This document shows, piece by piece, positions 43,009 through 52,495 of a stretch of 64,000 nucleotides of DNA (position 1 is its first letter; every line of letters starts with the position of its first letter). A model generated the notes under the pieces. That model made no database searches. It saw nothing but the letters and a program-made list of their open reading frames with translations, and had not been told where the DNA came from. The position numbers were made by a program, and so were the translations under genes. Location: contig NZ_BOMN01000023.1 of NCBI RefSeq assembly GCF_016862215.1, forward strand, positions 124,001 through 188,000, written 5' to 3'. The stretch is from Winogradskya humida. Its GTDB lineage: Bacteria; Actinomycetota; Actinomycetes; Mycobacteriales; Micromonosporaceae.

Positions 43009-43515
43009 TCAGGGCTGGTAGAGCTCGGCGATTCTGACGAGGGTGCCGGCCTGCAGGGTGATGCTGACCGCGGCGTCGTCGCCGGCGAGGCGGGCCATGT
43101 AGCCGGTGGTGGACTTGCAGGTGCTGCCGCCGGTCATGGTGCCGGCGCAGCTGCCGTCGCCGATGTCGCGCATGTCGAGTTTGGTGGCCATCGGGAGGGT
43201 GACGCGGGTGTTGCTGGCGTCGATGACGACCTCCTGCGAGCAGCGGGCCTCGACGGGGGAGATGTGCAGCGCCTTGCAGTAGTCGGGGCCGGTCTGGAAG
43301 ATGATCGGCTCGACGACGGCGGCCTTGTTGGCCGGGTCGAAGGAGAGCAGCTTGGCGGTGGTGGTGAGGTCGCCGGTCAGCTCCGGGAAGGTGGGCAGCA
43401 GCCGGGTCGGCGATGCGGCCGGGGACGCCTGCGCGCTGGGGCTCACCGCAGGGGTGGCGCCGCAGGCCGCGACGGCCAGCAGGAGCAGCAAGGGTACGGG
43501 TAGGAGTCGGCGCAT
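43009..43515 (-). CDS. Putative lipoprotein
   Basis: The 168-residue protein has a lipoprotein signal (RRLLPVPLLLLLAVAACGAT, lipobox AVAAC with Cys 18), a Ser/Pro-rich linker to about 40 and a globular part with four further cysteines (YCKAL, RCSQE, SCAGT, TCKST), suggesting two disulfides. I do not recognise a domain. It lies 9 bases downstream of a second lipoprotein gene on the same strand and is probably cotranscribed with it. Confidence 0.8.
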   Translation of the reverse strand: MRRLLPVPLLLLLAVAACGATPAVSPSAQASPAASPTRLLPTFPELTGDLTTTAKLLSFDPANKAAVVEPIIFQTGPDYCKALHISPVEARCSQEVVIDASNTRVTLPMATKLDMRDIGDGSCAGTMTGGSTCKSTTGYMARLAGDDAAVSITLQAGTLVRIAELYQP

Positions 43516-43524
43516 CGTCGTCTC

Positions 43525-44184
43525 TCAGTACGTGGAGAGCTCGATGTGGCCGTCGGGCAGGCGGGTGCCGGCGGCGTCGTATGCTCCCAGGTCGGTCCAC
43601 TGGCTGCTGTCGTGCACGTCGGCGGGGTCGAACCAGAAGACGGTCTGGCCGGGGTCCTCGCTCCAGGGGGCGAGGTGGGCCTCGATGGTGCGGTTCACCT
43701 CGCGGACCGTGATCCTGGCAGGGGTGCCCGAGTAGTAGCCGAACGCGGGCTGGACGGATTTGTCGAGGAGGTCCATCTGGGCCTGCATCGGGTGGAAACC
43801 GGGGTCCGTGGCCTTGCCCTCGTACTCGCTGATCGTCAGGTCCTCGCGGACGATGTTCTTCGGCAGGCGCACGCCGATGGCGAAGCCGAACGCGCTGGTC
43901 TCGTTCACGATCTTGCCGGTGACCCCGAAGATGACGTACGGGTTGCCGTCCGCGTCCTTGAGCCCGCCGAGGTCGATCACGTCGCCGAGCGGGCCCTTGG
44001 CGCCGTTCTCGGTGTCGATCTTCGGCTTGGGGGCCCTGGTCGTGGGCGAGGGCGCCGCCGACGAGGCGATCGGCGCGCCGGCCTGCCAGGTCGGGCTGGT
44101 GCCGGGCGCGGCGCATCCGGCGGCCAGGACCATCGAGGCGGCCAGCGACGCGGTGGCCGCGACGCCGGCGGGGATCGTTCTCAT
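43525..44184 (-). CDS. Putative lipoprotein
   Basis: The 219-residue protein begins MRTIPAGVAATASLAASMVL and has the lipobox LAAGC with Cys near 24, then a Ser/Pro/Ala linker and a globular domain from about 55. The domain contains the segment GLKDADGNPYVIFGVTGKIV near 73-92. The domain is not one I can name. ATG 44184 was chosen as the signal-peptide start; the open frame extends to 44295. It lies between the aminopeptidase gene and the other lipoprotein gene, with 10-base and 9-base gaps, so the three may form one operon. Confidence 0.8.
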   Translation of the reverse strand: MRTIPAGVAATASLAASMVLAAGCAAPGTSPTWQAGAPIASSAAPSPTTRAPKPKIDTENGAKGPLGDVIDLGGLKDADGNPYVIFGVTGKIVNETSAFGFAIGVRLPKNIVREDLTISEYEGKATDPGFHPMQAQMDLLDKSVQPAFGYYSGTPARITVREVNRTIEAHLAPWSEDPGQTVFWFDPADVHDSSQWTDLGAYDAAGTRLPDGHIELSTY

Positions 44185-44194
44185 CGACCGCACC

Positions 44195-46555
44195 TTATCG
44201 GATCGGCGCTGCCCCGCGGTCGTCCAGCTCGTCCTCCCAGTGCCGGCGCAGGACGGTGGGGAGGTCACCGCGCAGCTCCTCGCGTACCAAATCAAGATCT
44301 TGACTGGTCAGGGGGTGGGCGGGGAAAGCCCGGCCGACCGCGGTGGCGAACGAGGAGCCGCGCCGGGCCAGTGCCGGGGCGGCCGCGAGATAGGGCGCGA
44401 CGGGCTGCGGCCGGGAAGGGGACCAGTATCCGGCGGCCAGGGCCCGGAAGCGGCGGGTGGAAATCCCGGGATCCTCGGTCATCGCGGCCCAGGCCCCAGC
44501 TTTCGCCTCCGCGGTGGGGCGGGCGGCCAGGGCGGTGGCGGCGCCGAGCTCGCCCGCGGCGGTGCCGTCCCGCAGCCGCTCGGCCTCGATCTGAGCGGCG
44601 TCGAGACCGCCGAGCTCGGCCAGCCGGTGCACGACCGCCCAGCGCAGCTCCGGGTCGAGGGCCAGCTTCTGGTCGGTCGCGCCGTTGTCGAGCCAGCGGT
44701 ACAGCGTCGCGGTGTCGCTCGTGCTCCACGCGAGCCCCCGGGCCAGGGCGATCGCGCGCTGCTCGTCCGGCTCGCCGTCCGGTGCGCAGGCCGCGGCGAC
44801 CACTTCCAGGGCGGCGGGCACGTCCGTGCGGCGGAGGAGGTCGTTCAGGGTGCGGTCGAGGGCAGCGGTCACCAGGGTCGGCGACGGCTCGCGGGGCAGC
44901 TGACGCGCGATCAGGTCGAGGTGTGCGGCGGCGGGCGCCCGGTCGAGCAGCGTCGCCCACAGCACCGCCCGGACGAGCGGGTCCGGCAGGTCGGCCAGCC
45001 CGCGCGTCACGGCATCGTACGAGTACGGGTCCAGCTCGATGCGCGCGAACGTCTCGCCGTACGCGTTGGGCACCACGACCAGCCCCGCCCACTCGGGCAG
45101 CTCCAGCGGCTCGTCCGCGAGATCGACCATCCGCGCCCCGGCCAGCTCGAGTTCCGGGGAATACGCCGCGACCGTGAACCGATGCGGGCGTACGCCGTCG
45201 CGGGTCAGGACCGGGACGTCGCCGTGCCGGGACACGCGGATCGTGTCGTGGCCCGCCTTGCGCAACCACACCTCAGCCCAGCCCCGCACGTCGCGCGGTG
45301 AGTGGGCGTCGAGCGCCGACAGCAGGTCCTCCAGGGTGGCGTTGCCGAACGCGTGGGCGGTGAGGTGCGCGTTCACCCCGGCAAGGAAGTCCACCGGCCC
45401 CAGCCAGGTCACGAGCTGCCGCAGGACGGCGTTGCCCTTGCCGTAGGAGATGGCGTCGAAGATCGTCATGCCGGTGTCCACGTCGGGGACGTCCTCGGCG
45501 GCCGGGGCGACCGGGTGCGTGGACCGGCGGCGGTCGGCCCGGTAGGCGCCGGGTTTGTAGGCGGCCTCGAACGACACGCGCGCCCCGGCGTACCCGGCGA
45601 CGGTCTCCGCCACCTCGAAGCCCATGTAGTCCGCGAAGGACTCGTTTAGCCACGCGTCCTCCCACCACACCGGCGAGACCAGGTCCGCGAACCACATGTG
45701 GGACATCTCGTGCGCGATCACCATCGCCTGCCTGCGACGGTCGTCAACGGTGACCCGCTCGCGCGGCAGCAGATTCTCGTTGACGGTGACGCAGCCGGGG
45801 TTCTCCATCGCGCCCCAGTTCAGCTCGGGCACGAAGACCTGGTCGTAGGAGCCGAACGGGAACGGCTCGTCGAAGATCGCCGTGTAGTGGTCGTAGCAGA
45901 CCTCGGTGATCCGGCGCAGCTCCGCGGCGTCCCGCTCCAGCGCACCGGCAAGCGTTCGGCGGGCGTGCCAGCCCATGGGCAGCCCGCGATGCTCCCACCG
46001 CACCGAGTGGTACGGCCCGGCCACGACGACGAACTGGTTGCACGGGATCGGCGGCGTCGCGGCGAACGCGGCGGGGCCCGTGGGCAGGCCGTTTGAAAGG
46101 ACCGTCCACGCCGGATCCGCGGTCACGCGTACCGTGATGGGGGCTTTGAGGTCGAGCTGGTCGAAGCAGGCGAACAATCGCTGGGCGGCGTCCAGCCCCA
46201 GATATCCGCCGACGTAACGCTCACCGTCCACCGGATCGGTGAACGTGTGCATGCCCTCGCCGTCGGTGACGTAGCGCAGCCGGGCGTCCACAACGACTTC
46301 GTGCGTGCCGGGTGCCAGGCCGTCGAGGGAGATCCGCTTCCCGTCGTACGCCGGCAGAGCTGTATCGCCGTTGATCGTCACCTCGAGTTCCTCGGCCCGG
46401 TGCAGCTCGAGGAACGTGTCACCGCCCTCGGTCCGGAACCGTACGGTTGCCCGGCTCCGGAACGCGTCCGGCGACCTGACATCGAACTCCAGGTCGTAGG
46501 AGACGGCGGAGAGCATGGCGGCCCGGGCGCGGGCCTCGTCCAGAGTCAGCGACAC
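44195..46555 (-). CDS. pepN: Aminopeptidase N (M1 metallopeptidase)
   Basis: The 786-residue zinc aminopeptidase removes N-terminal residues from peptides in the cytoplasm. It has the exopeptidase motif WGAMENPGCV near 245-254 and the zinc site VIAHEMSHMWFADLVSPVWW followed by the third ligand in WLNESFADYMGF (HExxH-x18-E). The catalytic tyrosine region is FDAISYGKGNAVL near 364. The C-terminal ERAP1-like helical domain (about 480-786) is present. Length is a little less than the usual 830-860 for actinobacterial PepN. ATG 46555 fits the family start. Confidence 0.93.
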   Translation of the reverse strand: MSLTLDEARARAAMLSAVSYDLEFDVRSPDAFRSRATVRFRTEGGDTFLELHRAEELEVTINGDTALPAYDGKRISLDGLAPGTHEVVVDARLRYVTDGEGMHTFTDPVDGERYVGGYLGLDAAQRLFACFDQLDLKAPITVRVTADPAWTVLSNGLPTGPAAFAATPPIPCNQFVVVAGPYHSVRWEHRGLPMGWHARRTLAGALERDAAELRRITEVCYDHYTAIFDEPFPFGSYDQVFVPELNWGAMENPGCVTVNENLLPRERVTVDDRRRQAMVIAHEMSHMWFADLVSPVWWEDAWLNESFADYMGFEVAETVAGYAGARVSFEAAYKPGAYRADRRRSTHPVAPAAEDVPDVDTGMTIFDAISYGKGNAVLRQLVTWLGPVDFLAGVNAHLTAHAFGNATLEDLLSALDAHSPRDVRGWAEVWLRKAGHDTIRVSRHGDVPVLTRDGVRPHRFTVAAYSPELELAGARMVDLADEPLELPEWAGLVVVPNAYGETFARIELDPYSYDAVTRGLADLPDPLVRAVLWATLLDRAPAAAHLDLIARQLPREPSPTLVTAALDRTLNDLLRRTDVPAALEVVAAACAPDGEPDEQRAIALARGLAWSTSDTATLYRWLDNGATDQKLALDPELRWAVVHRLAELGGLDAAQIEAERLRDGTAAGELGAATALAARPTAEAKAGAWAAMTEDPGISTRRFRALAAGYWSPSRPQPVAPYLAAAPALARRGSSFATAVGRAFPAHPLTSQDLDLVREELRGDLPTVLRRHWEDELDDRGAAPIR

Positions 46556-46574
46556 CCTGACATTGTGTACGCCA

Positions 46575-46603
46575 GAGCCCCGGCCGCATCGCGACCGGGG
46601 CTC
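46575..46603 (-). terminator. Terminator hairpin after sugar-binding protein gene
   Basis: GAGCCCCGG at 46575-46583 pairs with CCGGGGCTC at 46595-46603 around an 11-base loop. It lies just downstream of the sugar-binding lipoprotein gene and upstream of the aminopeptidase start on the same strand. Confidence 0.75.
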
Positions 46604-46624
46604 CTCTTCCTACTGCGTGTGTGC

Positions 46625-47731
46625 CTACTTGATGCCGGCAGCGGTGCAGGGCTCGACGAAGCGGCCGGTGCAGACGGCCTTCTTGGTGACGAAGCCGTCG
46701 GCGATGACCGAGGCGACGTTCTTCTTCATGATGGACTTCGGCTTCAGCAGCACGGCCGGGATGAACGCGCCCGACACGGGGTCCTTGGCGCGCCCGTCGG
46801 CCGCGACCTTCTCACCCTTGAACAGGCCGATCGCGAGGTTGGCGGCGGCCGTGGCCTCGTCCTTGATCGGCTTGTAGACGGTCATGCACTGGTCGCCCAC
46901 GAGGATGTTCTGCAGACCCTGCACCTCGGCGTCCTGCCCGGTGACCGGCACGATGCCGTTGACCTTGCGCTCCTTGAGGATCTGGATCGCGGCGCTGGCG
47001 ATGGTGTCGTTGGCCGCGAGCACGCCGTCGATCTGCCCGGCGGTCGTGTTGAAGATCTCGCGGAAGACGGTGACCGCCTCCTCGCGCTTCCAGTCGGCGA
47101 CGGCCTGCTCCGGGCCCTTCATGTACTCGCCGGAGTCGAACTTCTCCTGCAGGACGGTGTCCGCGCCCTCCTTGAACAGGGTGGCGTTGTTGTCCGTCGT
47201 CGAACCGTTGAGGTACACGATGCGCGGGATCTTCTTCTTCTTGGCGGTCACGCACTTGACCAGCCCGACGGCCTGCAGCCGGCCGACCTCCTCGTTGTCG
47301 AAGCTGACGTAGTAGTCAGCGCCGCCGTTGAGGGTGAGCCGGTCGTAGTCGATCGTCTTGACGCCGTTGGCCCGGGCCTTCTCCAGCACGTACGCGCCGC
47401 TGTCGGGGTCCAGGTTGGCGATCATCAGCACGGTGACGCCGTCGGCGATCATGCGGTCGCCGATCTTCTTGAAGTTCTCGCCGTCGCCCTGCGCGTTCTC
47501 GATCTCCACCGGCACGTCGGCGGCGTCGAACGCGGCCTTCAGCAGCTTCGGGTCGTCCGTTCCCCAGCGCTGGCTGGTGGTGGTGTCGGGCAGGATGACA
47601 CCGACCTTGCCGGTGCCGTCACCACCGCGGGTAGGCACCGATGCGGCGCTGTCGCCGTCATCGCTGCAGGCGGCCGTGCCGCCCAGAGTGAGCATGCCGA
47701 CTGCCGCGAGGGCAACGAGGTTACGACGCAC
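46625..47731 (-). CDS. Sugar ABC transporter substrate-binding lipoprotein (xylose type)
   Basis: The 368-residue protein has a lipoprotein signal (MLTLGGTAACSDDGD, Cys near 22) and a periplasmic-binding-protein type 1 fold. KVGVILPDTTTSQRWGTDDP is near 42-61, IANLDPDSGAYVLEKARANG near 103-122, YYVSFDNEEVGRLQAVGLV near 140 and VLAANDTIASAAIQIL near 230. It should bind a pentose or similar sugar at the cell surface. No permease or ATPase gene is next to it, so it is an orphan or works with a transporter encoded elsewhere. GTG 47731 is fixed by GGAGGAG. Confidence 0.9.
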   Translation of the reverse strand: MRRNLVALAAVGMLTLGGTAACSDDGDSAASVPTRGGDGTGKVGVILPDTTTSQRWGTDDPKLLKAAFDAADVPVEIENAQGDGENFKKIGDRMIADGVTVLMIANLDPDSGAYVLEKARANGVKTIDYDRLTLNGGADYYVSFDNEEVGRLQAVGLVKCVTAKKKKIPRIVYLNGSTTDNNATLFKEGADTVLQEKFDSGEYMKGPEQAVADWKREEAVTVFREIFNTTAGQIDGVLAANDTIASAAIQILKERKVNGIVPVTGQDAEVQGLQNILVGDQCMTVYKPIKDEATAAANLAIGLFKGEKVAADGRAKDPVSGAFIPAVLLKPKSIMKKNVASVIADGFVTKKAVCTGRFVEPCTAAGIK

Positions 47732-47847
47732 TTGATCTCCTCCAGGGGCGAAACGCGGCAAAGGCTACCAGCGCCCGGTGGCGAGATTATTTCGGAGACC
47801 ACGGTCGTGACCCAAGTGTTGCCGTCCGTAGGGTTTGCGCTGCTAGA

Positions 47848-48576
47848 TCACGCGGCTGCCACGCGCGCCACACCGCGGGCACGGACAGTGGTGGTACGAA
47901 CGGCCGACGTCCGGGTGGACGTAAAGAGAACCCAGCAGACGATCAGCGCGCTCGTGAGGCCGACCATCGCCGACGCCCAGACGGCAGGCTGACCGGTGCT
48001 CAGCCCGTACGTCATCCAGGACGCGCAGGCCGCGGCGGCCAGCCGCCAGCGCAGCGCCGACAGTCCACTCATGTCCTGCTGGCGGTCGCGCAGCAGCGAC
48101 AACGGCTGCGGGATCGCGGAGACGAACGACGTCCCGGCGAGCACCAGACCGAGGAACGCGGCGGCCTGGTGGCTGCTCGCGGCGGTCAGCCACGTCGCGG
48201 CGGCGCTGCCCAGGGTCGCGGTCAGGATGCCGGCCGCACCCGCGGCGCTCGTCGCCAGCTTGCGGCGCTGCCGAAGGTGACTTTGCTTGATCAGTACGGT
48301 CGTCAGCACCGCGAGCCCCGCACCGCCCGTGACGGCGTTCGTGATGATCTGCACCGTCTCGCCGGTCAGCGCCCCGTACGTGATCCATCCGACCGGCATC
48401 GCCACACCCAGGAAGCAGGCGGAGGCGTTGAGGCCGTTCGTCTGACCCTTGGCGCATGAACGCCACACCTGGGGCCAGGGAAGAGCGATGGACAGGGCGG
48501 CACCGACATAGCCGAGCAGGGCGAAGGTATGCATGATCCGTTTCCGGTAGGCGGTGTTCGTGGACATCAGTCCCAT
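47848..48576 (-). CDS. PQ-loop repeat membrane protein (SWEET-like)
   Basis: The 242-residue protein has about seven membrane segments and two PQ-loop motifs, one per half: LPWPQVWRSCAKGQTNGLNA near 33-52 and SAIPQPLSLLRDRQQDMSGL near 160-179. This is the layout of a fused pair of SemiSWEET-like units, transporters of sugars or amino acids. Substrate unknown. ATG 48576 follows a G-rich stretch and ATG 48567 is an equally possible start. It is divergent from the adenosine deaminase gene. Confidence 0.82.
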   Translation of the reverse strand: MGLMSTNTAYRKRIMHTFALLGYVGAALSIALPWPQVWRSCAKGQTNGLNASACFLGVAMPVGWITYGALTGETVQIITNAVTGGAGLAVLTTVLIKQSHLRQRRKLATSAAGAAGILTATLGSAAATWLTAASSHQAAAFLGLVLAGTSFVSAIPQPLSLLRDRQQDMSGLSALRWRLAAAACASWMTYGLSTGQPAVWASAMVGLTSALIVCWVLFTSTRTSAVRTTTVRARGVARVAAA

Positions 48577-48671
48577 CGCCCGGCCCCCGGCGCGCCTGAC
48601 AAGATCAACACGTGAGAGGTGCCACGGTGGAAAGCCACCGTTTCGCACCCAAGTTCCGGGGAGAGCTGACG

Positions 48672-49625
48672 ATGCTGCCGCTGATCGACCTGCACCGACA
48701 CCTAGAAGGCTCCGTACGCTCCAGCACCTTCGTCGACATCGCCCGCCGCGACGGCCACCCCCTCGCCGCAGCACCCCACCCCAGAAACGCCCTGGTCGCC
48801 ACCACCGGCACCCCGGGCGGACTCCTCCCGTACCTGGCCAAGGTCGACGACCAGATCGGCGTCCTGGCCACCCTCCCGGACTGGCACCGCGCCGCCCAGG
48901 AGGCCGTCGACGACGCCTTCAACGACGGCCTCGACTACGTGGAGTTCCGCTTCAGCCCGTACTTCATCCAGCAGCAGACCGGCCTCCCCCCGGAAGCCGT
49001 CATCGACGCCGTCTCCTCAGGCGTCGCAGCAGCCTCGGCCCGCACCGGCCTCCCCGTCGGCCTCATCGCCACCGTCCTGCGAGACCTCGGCCCTGACCTG
49101 GCTCTCTCCCAGATCCACACCTTCCTCACCCGCCGTGACGTCTGGTGCGGGGTGGACCTGGCGGGAAACGAGGCAGGCTACGAGGCATCCCTGTTCAAAC
49201 CCGCCTTCCAGCAGGCCCGCGACGCCGGCCTCCACATCACGATCCACGCCGGCGAGGCAGCAGGCCCGGAAAGCGTCCGCGCAGCCGTCCAGGACCTCGG
49301 CGCCGAACGAATCGGCCACGGCGTCCGCGCCGCCGAGGACCCCGCCCTGATGAACTCACTCGCCGCCGCCGGGGTCACCCTCGAATGCGCCCTCACCAGC
49401 AACACCCAAACCGGCGCCGCCCCCAGTTACGCCCACCACCAGATCCACCAACTCCTCGCCGCCGGCGTCCCCGTCACCCTCAACACCGACAACCCCCGAG
49501 TCAGCAACACCACCCTCACCCACGAACACACCCTCGCCCGCCACGCCACCGGCCTCACCCCCACCCAACTCCAAACCATCGCCCACCACTCCGTCACAGC
49601 CGCCTTCACCAACCTCGAGATCTGA
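48672..49625 (+). CDS. add: Adenosine deaminase
   Basis: The 317-residue enzyme hydrolyses adenosine to inosine in purine salvage. It has the zinc motif LIDLHRHLEGSVRS near 4-17, the HAGEAAGPESVR segment near 197 with the zinc His and catalytic Glu, ERIGHGVRAAEDP near 216-228, the SNTQTG loop near 245 and VTLNTDNPRVS near 270 with the aspartate metal ligand. ATG 48672 is preceded by GGGGAGAG; in-frame GTG codons at 48612 and 48627 are alternatives. The last third has an unusually C-rich, A-poor third-position style. Confidence 0.9.
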   Translation: MLPLIDLHRHLEGSVRSSTFVDIARRDGHPLAAAPHPRNALVATTGTPGGLLPYLAKVDDQIGVLATLPDWHRAAQEAVDDAFNDGLDYVEFRFSPYFIQQQTGLPPEAVIDAVSSGVAAASARTGLPVGLIATVLRDLGPDLALSQIHTFLTRRDVWCGVDLAGNEAGYEASLFKPAFQQARDAGLHITIHAGEAAGPESVRAAVQDLGAERIGHGVRAAEDPALMNSLAAAGVTLECALTSNTQTGAAPSYAHHQIHQLLAAGVPVTLNTDNPRVSNTTLTHEHTLARHATGLTPTQLQTIAHHSVTAAFTNLEI

Positions 49626-49772
49626 CGAGTAGCTGCCGTCCGCTGCTGGTGGGCGGGCGTCGCAATGTCGGTCGCTCCGGCTGGGCGGGACATTCAATTC
49701 GGTCCGTTATGGGTGTTTATCCGGTTTGTTCCGGCCCTGGACCAGTGTTCGGGGCCCTTTGTTCAGTCTCGA

Positions 49773-49829
49773 GCCGCTTGTTTGGTCCCGGGCCGCTTGT
49801 TTGGTCCCGGGCCGCTTGTTCAGTCCCAG
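49773..49829. repeat. 19-bp tandem repeat, three copies
   Basis: The unit GCCGCTTGTTTGGTCCCGG is repeated at 49773-49791 and 49792-49810, with a variant (GCCGCTTGTTCAGTCCCAG) at 49811-49829; a fainter copy precedes at about 49752. The third copy overlaps the stop and last codons of the ADP-ribosylglycohydrolase gene, so the repeat appears to have grown outward from the gene end. Confidence 0.8.
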
Positions 49830-50809
49830 GCCGTGCCGAGACGGGACAAGCGGCCCGAATACTCGATCCGGTCCTGCCATTCGTCAGGCCAGGCTGCCAT
49901 TCCGAGCGAGGCACCAGCGAACGAGCCGGCCAGGCAGGCGATCGAATCCGAGTCACCACTGGTGGCCGCGGCGCGCCCCAGGACATCAACCGGCGCACCG
50001 GGCGAGACCAGGTAGCAGTAGAGCGCGGTGGCGAGCGCCTCCTCGGCAACCCACCCCGCACCGGTAACGCGGCACGGATCGCCCTCATGTCGCCCGGCAG
50101 CCAACGCCACACGCACGAGCTCGAGGGCGTCGGCGCACTCGTCCCAGCCGTGCGCCATGAACGTCCGCGGCGAGGAGACGCCGGGCTGCCGCCAGAGCTC
50201 ACCGAGCCAGTCACCGCGGTAGTTCGTGCGCTCCTCGGCGCACCGCTGCCTGAGCGCACCCAGCAGATCATCGGGTGCCAGCCCGCCACGAAGCCAGAAC
50301 ACGGCATATGCGGTGAGCTCGCTCGCCGCCAGCCCCGTCGGATGCCCATGCGTGAGCGCCGCCTGCAGCTGCGCCGCCCCAGCCCGCTGCTCATCACTGA
50401 TCCCCGGCACCAGCCCGACCGGAGTGACCCGCATATTCGCGCCGCACCCCTTTGACCCGGCCTGTGTCGCCTCCAGCCACGGCAGCCCCTCCGCCAGCCC
50501 GACACACGCATGAAGGCACGTCATCCCCGGCGAACGAGTGTTGTCCGGGCTCTTCAGCCACTCAACAAACCGCCGCCGCAACACCGGCTCCAACACCTCA
50601 GGCGTAACCGCCCCAACCTCCAGCAACGCCTCCCCAACGGCCAGCGCCATCTGAGTGTCATCCGTAACCCGCGCCGGCTCCCCGACCAACTCCCGAGGCC
50701 CGCCCGGCCCATAAACGGCGACGATCGATCCGTAGTCCTGAAACTCTGTCGGCCTGCGCAGCGAGTCCCCATAGGACAAACCAAACAGGGACCCCGCCGC
50801 AGTACGCAT
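49820..50809 (-). CDS. ADP-ribosylglycohydrolase family protein
   Basis: The 329-residue protein removes ADP-ribose from proteins or small molecules. It has the metal- and ribose-binding motifs of the DraG-like family: GLSYGDSLRRPTEF near 10-23, RVTDDTQMALAVGEALLEV near 47-65 and TSGDSDSIACLAGSFAGASL near 283-302. Length is typical. ATG 50809 was chosen because the conserved start MRTAAGSLFGLSYGDS follows; the open frame goes on upstream in low-complexity sequence. It lies convergent with the adenosine deaminase gene. With no toxin or NAD-processing gene next door its partner is unknown. Confidence 0.9.
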   Translation of the reverse strand: MRTAAGSLFGLSYGDSLRRPTEFQDYGSIVAVYGPGGPRELVGEPARVTDDTQMALAVGEALLEVGAVTPEVLEPVLRRRFVEWLKSPDNTRSPGMTCLHACVGLAEGLPWLEATQAGSKGCGANMRVTPVGLVPGISDEQRAGAAQLQAALTHGHPTGLAASELTAYAVFWLRGGLAPDDLLGALRQRCAEERTNYRGDWLGELWRQPGVSSPRTFMAHGWDECADALELVRVALAAGRHEGDPCRVTGAGWVAEEALATALYCYLVSPGAPVDVLGRAAATSGDSDSIACLAGSFAGASLGMAAWPDEWQDRIEYSGRLSRLGTAWD

Positions 50810-51376
50810 ACCGCCACTGTAGAAAGCCGTCAGCCGGTCCTTCGCTCCCGGTCCTTCGCTCCCGGCTCCCCTCTCTCCGGTCTCGGCTCCCCGGTCCCGG
50901 CTCTCAGGCCTGATACCCCGGCCATCGAGTCCCGGGCGGCGCGGCGGCTCCTTCCCGCATCGCCAGGGTCGAAGGCGGGACGGTGGGGCTCTGAACCCCC
51001 GGTCGGCATGCCAATACGCAGTCCCCCGTGTCCTCGGGCAGCCCGTGTGTGCCGGCCTGACGATTCTGAGCACTGCAAGAACTTGGCTCTGCCGCCGGTC
51101 CAGACGAAGCAAGCCCCTTACGCGTAGTGCATCAGTGAAGACGCCCGGACGCGTCGCTCATCATCGCTGACATAAAGGGTCGCCTCATCACCACCACTCC
51201 ATTCCAGGAGCTGCACTCGACATGCTGCATAACATTACCGCGGAGGCTGTCGGCATCGCCGCTTTAATGTTGCTCAGGTCACGTCGATGTGTTGCATGTT
51301 CTGCGTCACCTGGATTGGCATGATCAAACGTCGATCAGGGTGGAACGATCATGATTAGTGGCGCGATAATCGTCGC
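50810..51376. other. Gene-free stretch upstream of Pro-rich protein
   Basis: About 570 bases hold no gene I can support. There is a 14-bp direct repeat (CGGTCCTTCGCTCC at 50835-50848 and 50849-50862) and further variants of CCCGGCTC. From 51200 on, the DNA becomes less GC-rich, which suits a promoter for the plus-strand gene at 51377. Confidence 0.5.
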
Positions 51377-52495
51377 ATGGGGCAGTTGCAAATCTTCAGT
51401 CCGGCACAGGTGGCGGCAATGCGCGACAGAACGAAGTCGCGCAATTACTCCGCCGCGCGTGACGAGTTCCGTCTCGAACACGAACACCGCCGTGCGTGGG
51501 GCAAATACAGGCTGCACACCGAGCGCCTCAGGCAGCTACGCGCCGCTGACGGAGGCTCGCCCACGCACCGGAGCGGCCTCCCGTGGGACGAGATCGCCCG
51601 CATTCAGCCCCCACCACAGAACCCACGCCTCCCCAAGGAACCGGTGAGGCCGCCTGCTTCCGGAGCCGCATCCACGCTGGAGCCCGCGTGCAAGCCTTTG
51701 CCTGCTCCCACCCGCACAGGCGCGCACGAGCTTGCCTCGTCGTCAGAGCCCATTGCGCCCCGTTCGCGCGCTGCCATGCCCGCGCCGGAGCCCGCGCAGA
51801 GATTCGTCTCGCCCGACTCTGCGGCGACCCCCGAATCTGTGACTGCTCCCGCCCCCGGACCTGCACCTCGATGCATCCCGTCACCTGCACCTTTACGCGT
51901 GCCTACGCCGTCACCTGCATCTTTGTGCGTGCCTGGACCGTCACCTGCGCTTTTACCCGCGCCTGGACCGTCACCTGCACCTGCACCTGCACCGGCGCCA
52001 TTGCCCTTGTCGCCCGGACCGGCGCCCATGGCAGCGCGGTCACCCGGATCGGCGTCCGTGTCATCGTCCGCACTCGATCTTGGACCTTGGCCTGAACAAC
52101 CGCGCAAGCTTGCGGCCGAGCCGGGATGCGAGTCGACTTCCTCACCAAAGCGAGCCGTGGACCCGGACCCGGACCCGGACCCTCAGCCTCAGCCGCGTTT
52201 GGAGTCGGGGCGAGGGTCAGAGTCTGTCGCGGGAGCGGGGCTGGTGTTGGGGCATTCAGGGTCCGGGCCGCGGAGGGCAGGGTCCGAGAGGGCAGCGTCT
52301 GTGCGGCCGGGGCTTGGGGGCGTTCAGCCGGCCCGGCCGAGGACCCGCGGGCCACCTCGTTCGGCGGTGAATTGTGGGTTCATTGTGCGAGATTGGAGGT
52401 GGGGTGCGGTCTGTGGGACGTCATTGCCGGTGCAGCGTCATTGTCGACGCCATTATTCTTGGCGGGCGTCTGATTTGACGACTGGAGCTTTTTGA
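51377..52495 (+). CDS. Pro/Ala-rich protein with conserved N-terminal domain
   Basis: The 372-residue frame starts GQLQIFSPAQVAAMRDRTKS and its first 55 residues match the small protein encoded at 41320 (shared QL-IF, YS-A---FR-EH--RRA-GK pattern). From about 85 on it is low-complexity: Pro/Ala/Ser-rich with repeats such as VPGPSPA near 180-215, then a DPDPDPD run near 255. The N-terminal domain is the believable core; the rest may be disordered, or partly a chance open frame. No ribosome binding site is obvious before ATG 51377. No function is known for this family. Confidence 0.55.
   Translation: MGQLQIFSPAQVAAMRDRTKSRNYSAARDEFRLEHEHRRAWGKYRLHTERLRQLRAADGGSPTHRSGLPWDEIARIQPPPQNPRLPKEPVRPPASGAASTLEPACKPLPAPTRTGAHELASSSEPIAPRSRAAMPAPEPAQRFVSPDSAATPESVTAPAPGPAPRCIPSPAPLRVPTPSPASLCVPGPSPALLPAPGPSPAPAPAPAPLPLSPGPAPMAARSPGSASVSSSALDLGPWPEQPRKLAAEPGCESTSSPKRAVDPDPDPDPQPQPRLESGRGSESVAGAGLVLGHSGSGPRRAGSERAASVRPGLGGVQPARPRTRGPPRSAVNCGFIVRDWRWGAVCGTSLPVQRHCRRHYSWRASDLTTGAF
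51885..51990 (+). repeat. ~30-bp coding tandem repeat
   Basis: Variants of GTGCCTGGACCGTCACCTGC recur about every 30 bases from 51900 to 51980 within the Pro-rich gene, each encoding VPGPSPA-like residues. They end in short CACCTG repeats (PAPAPAPA). Confidence 0.7.
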
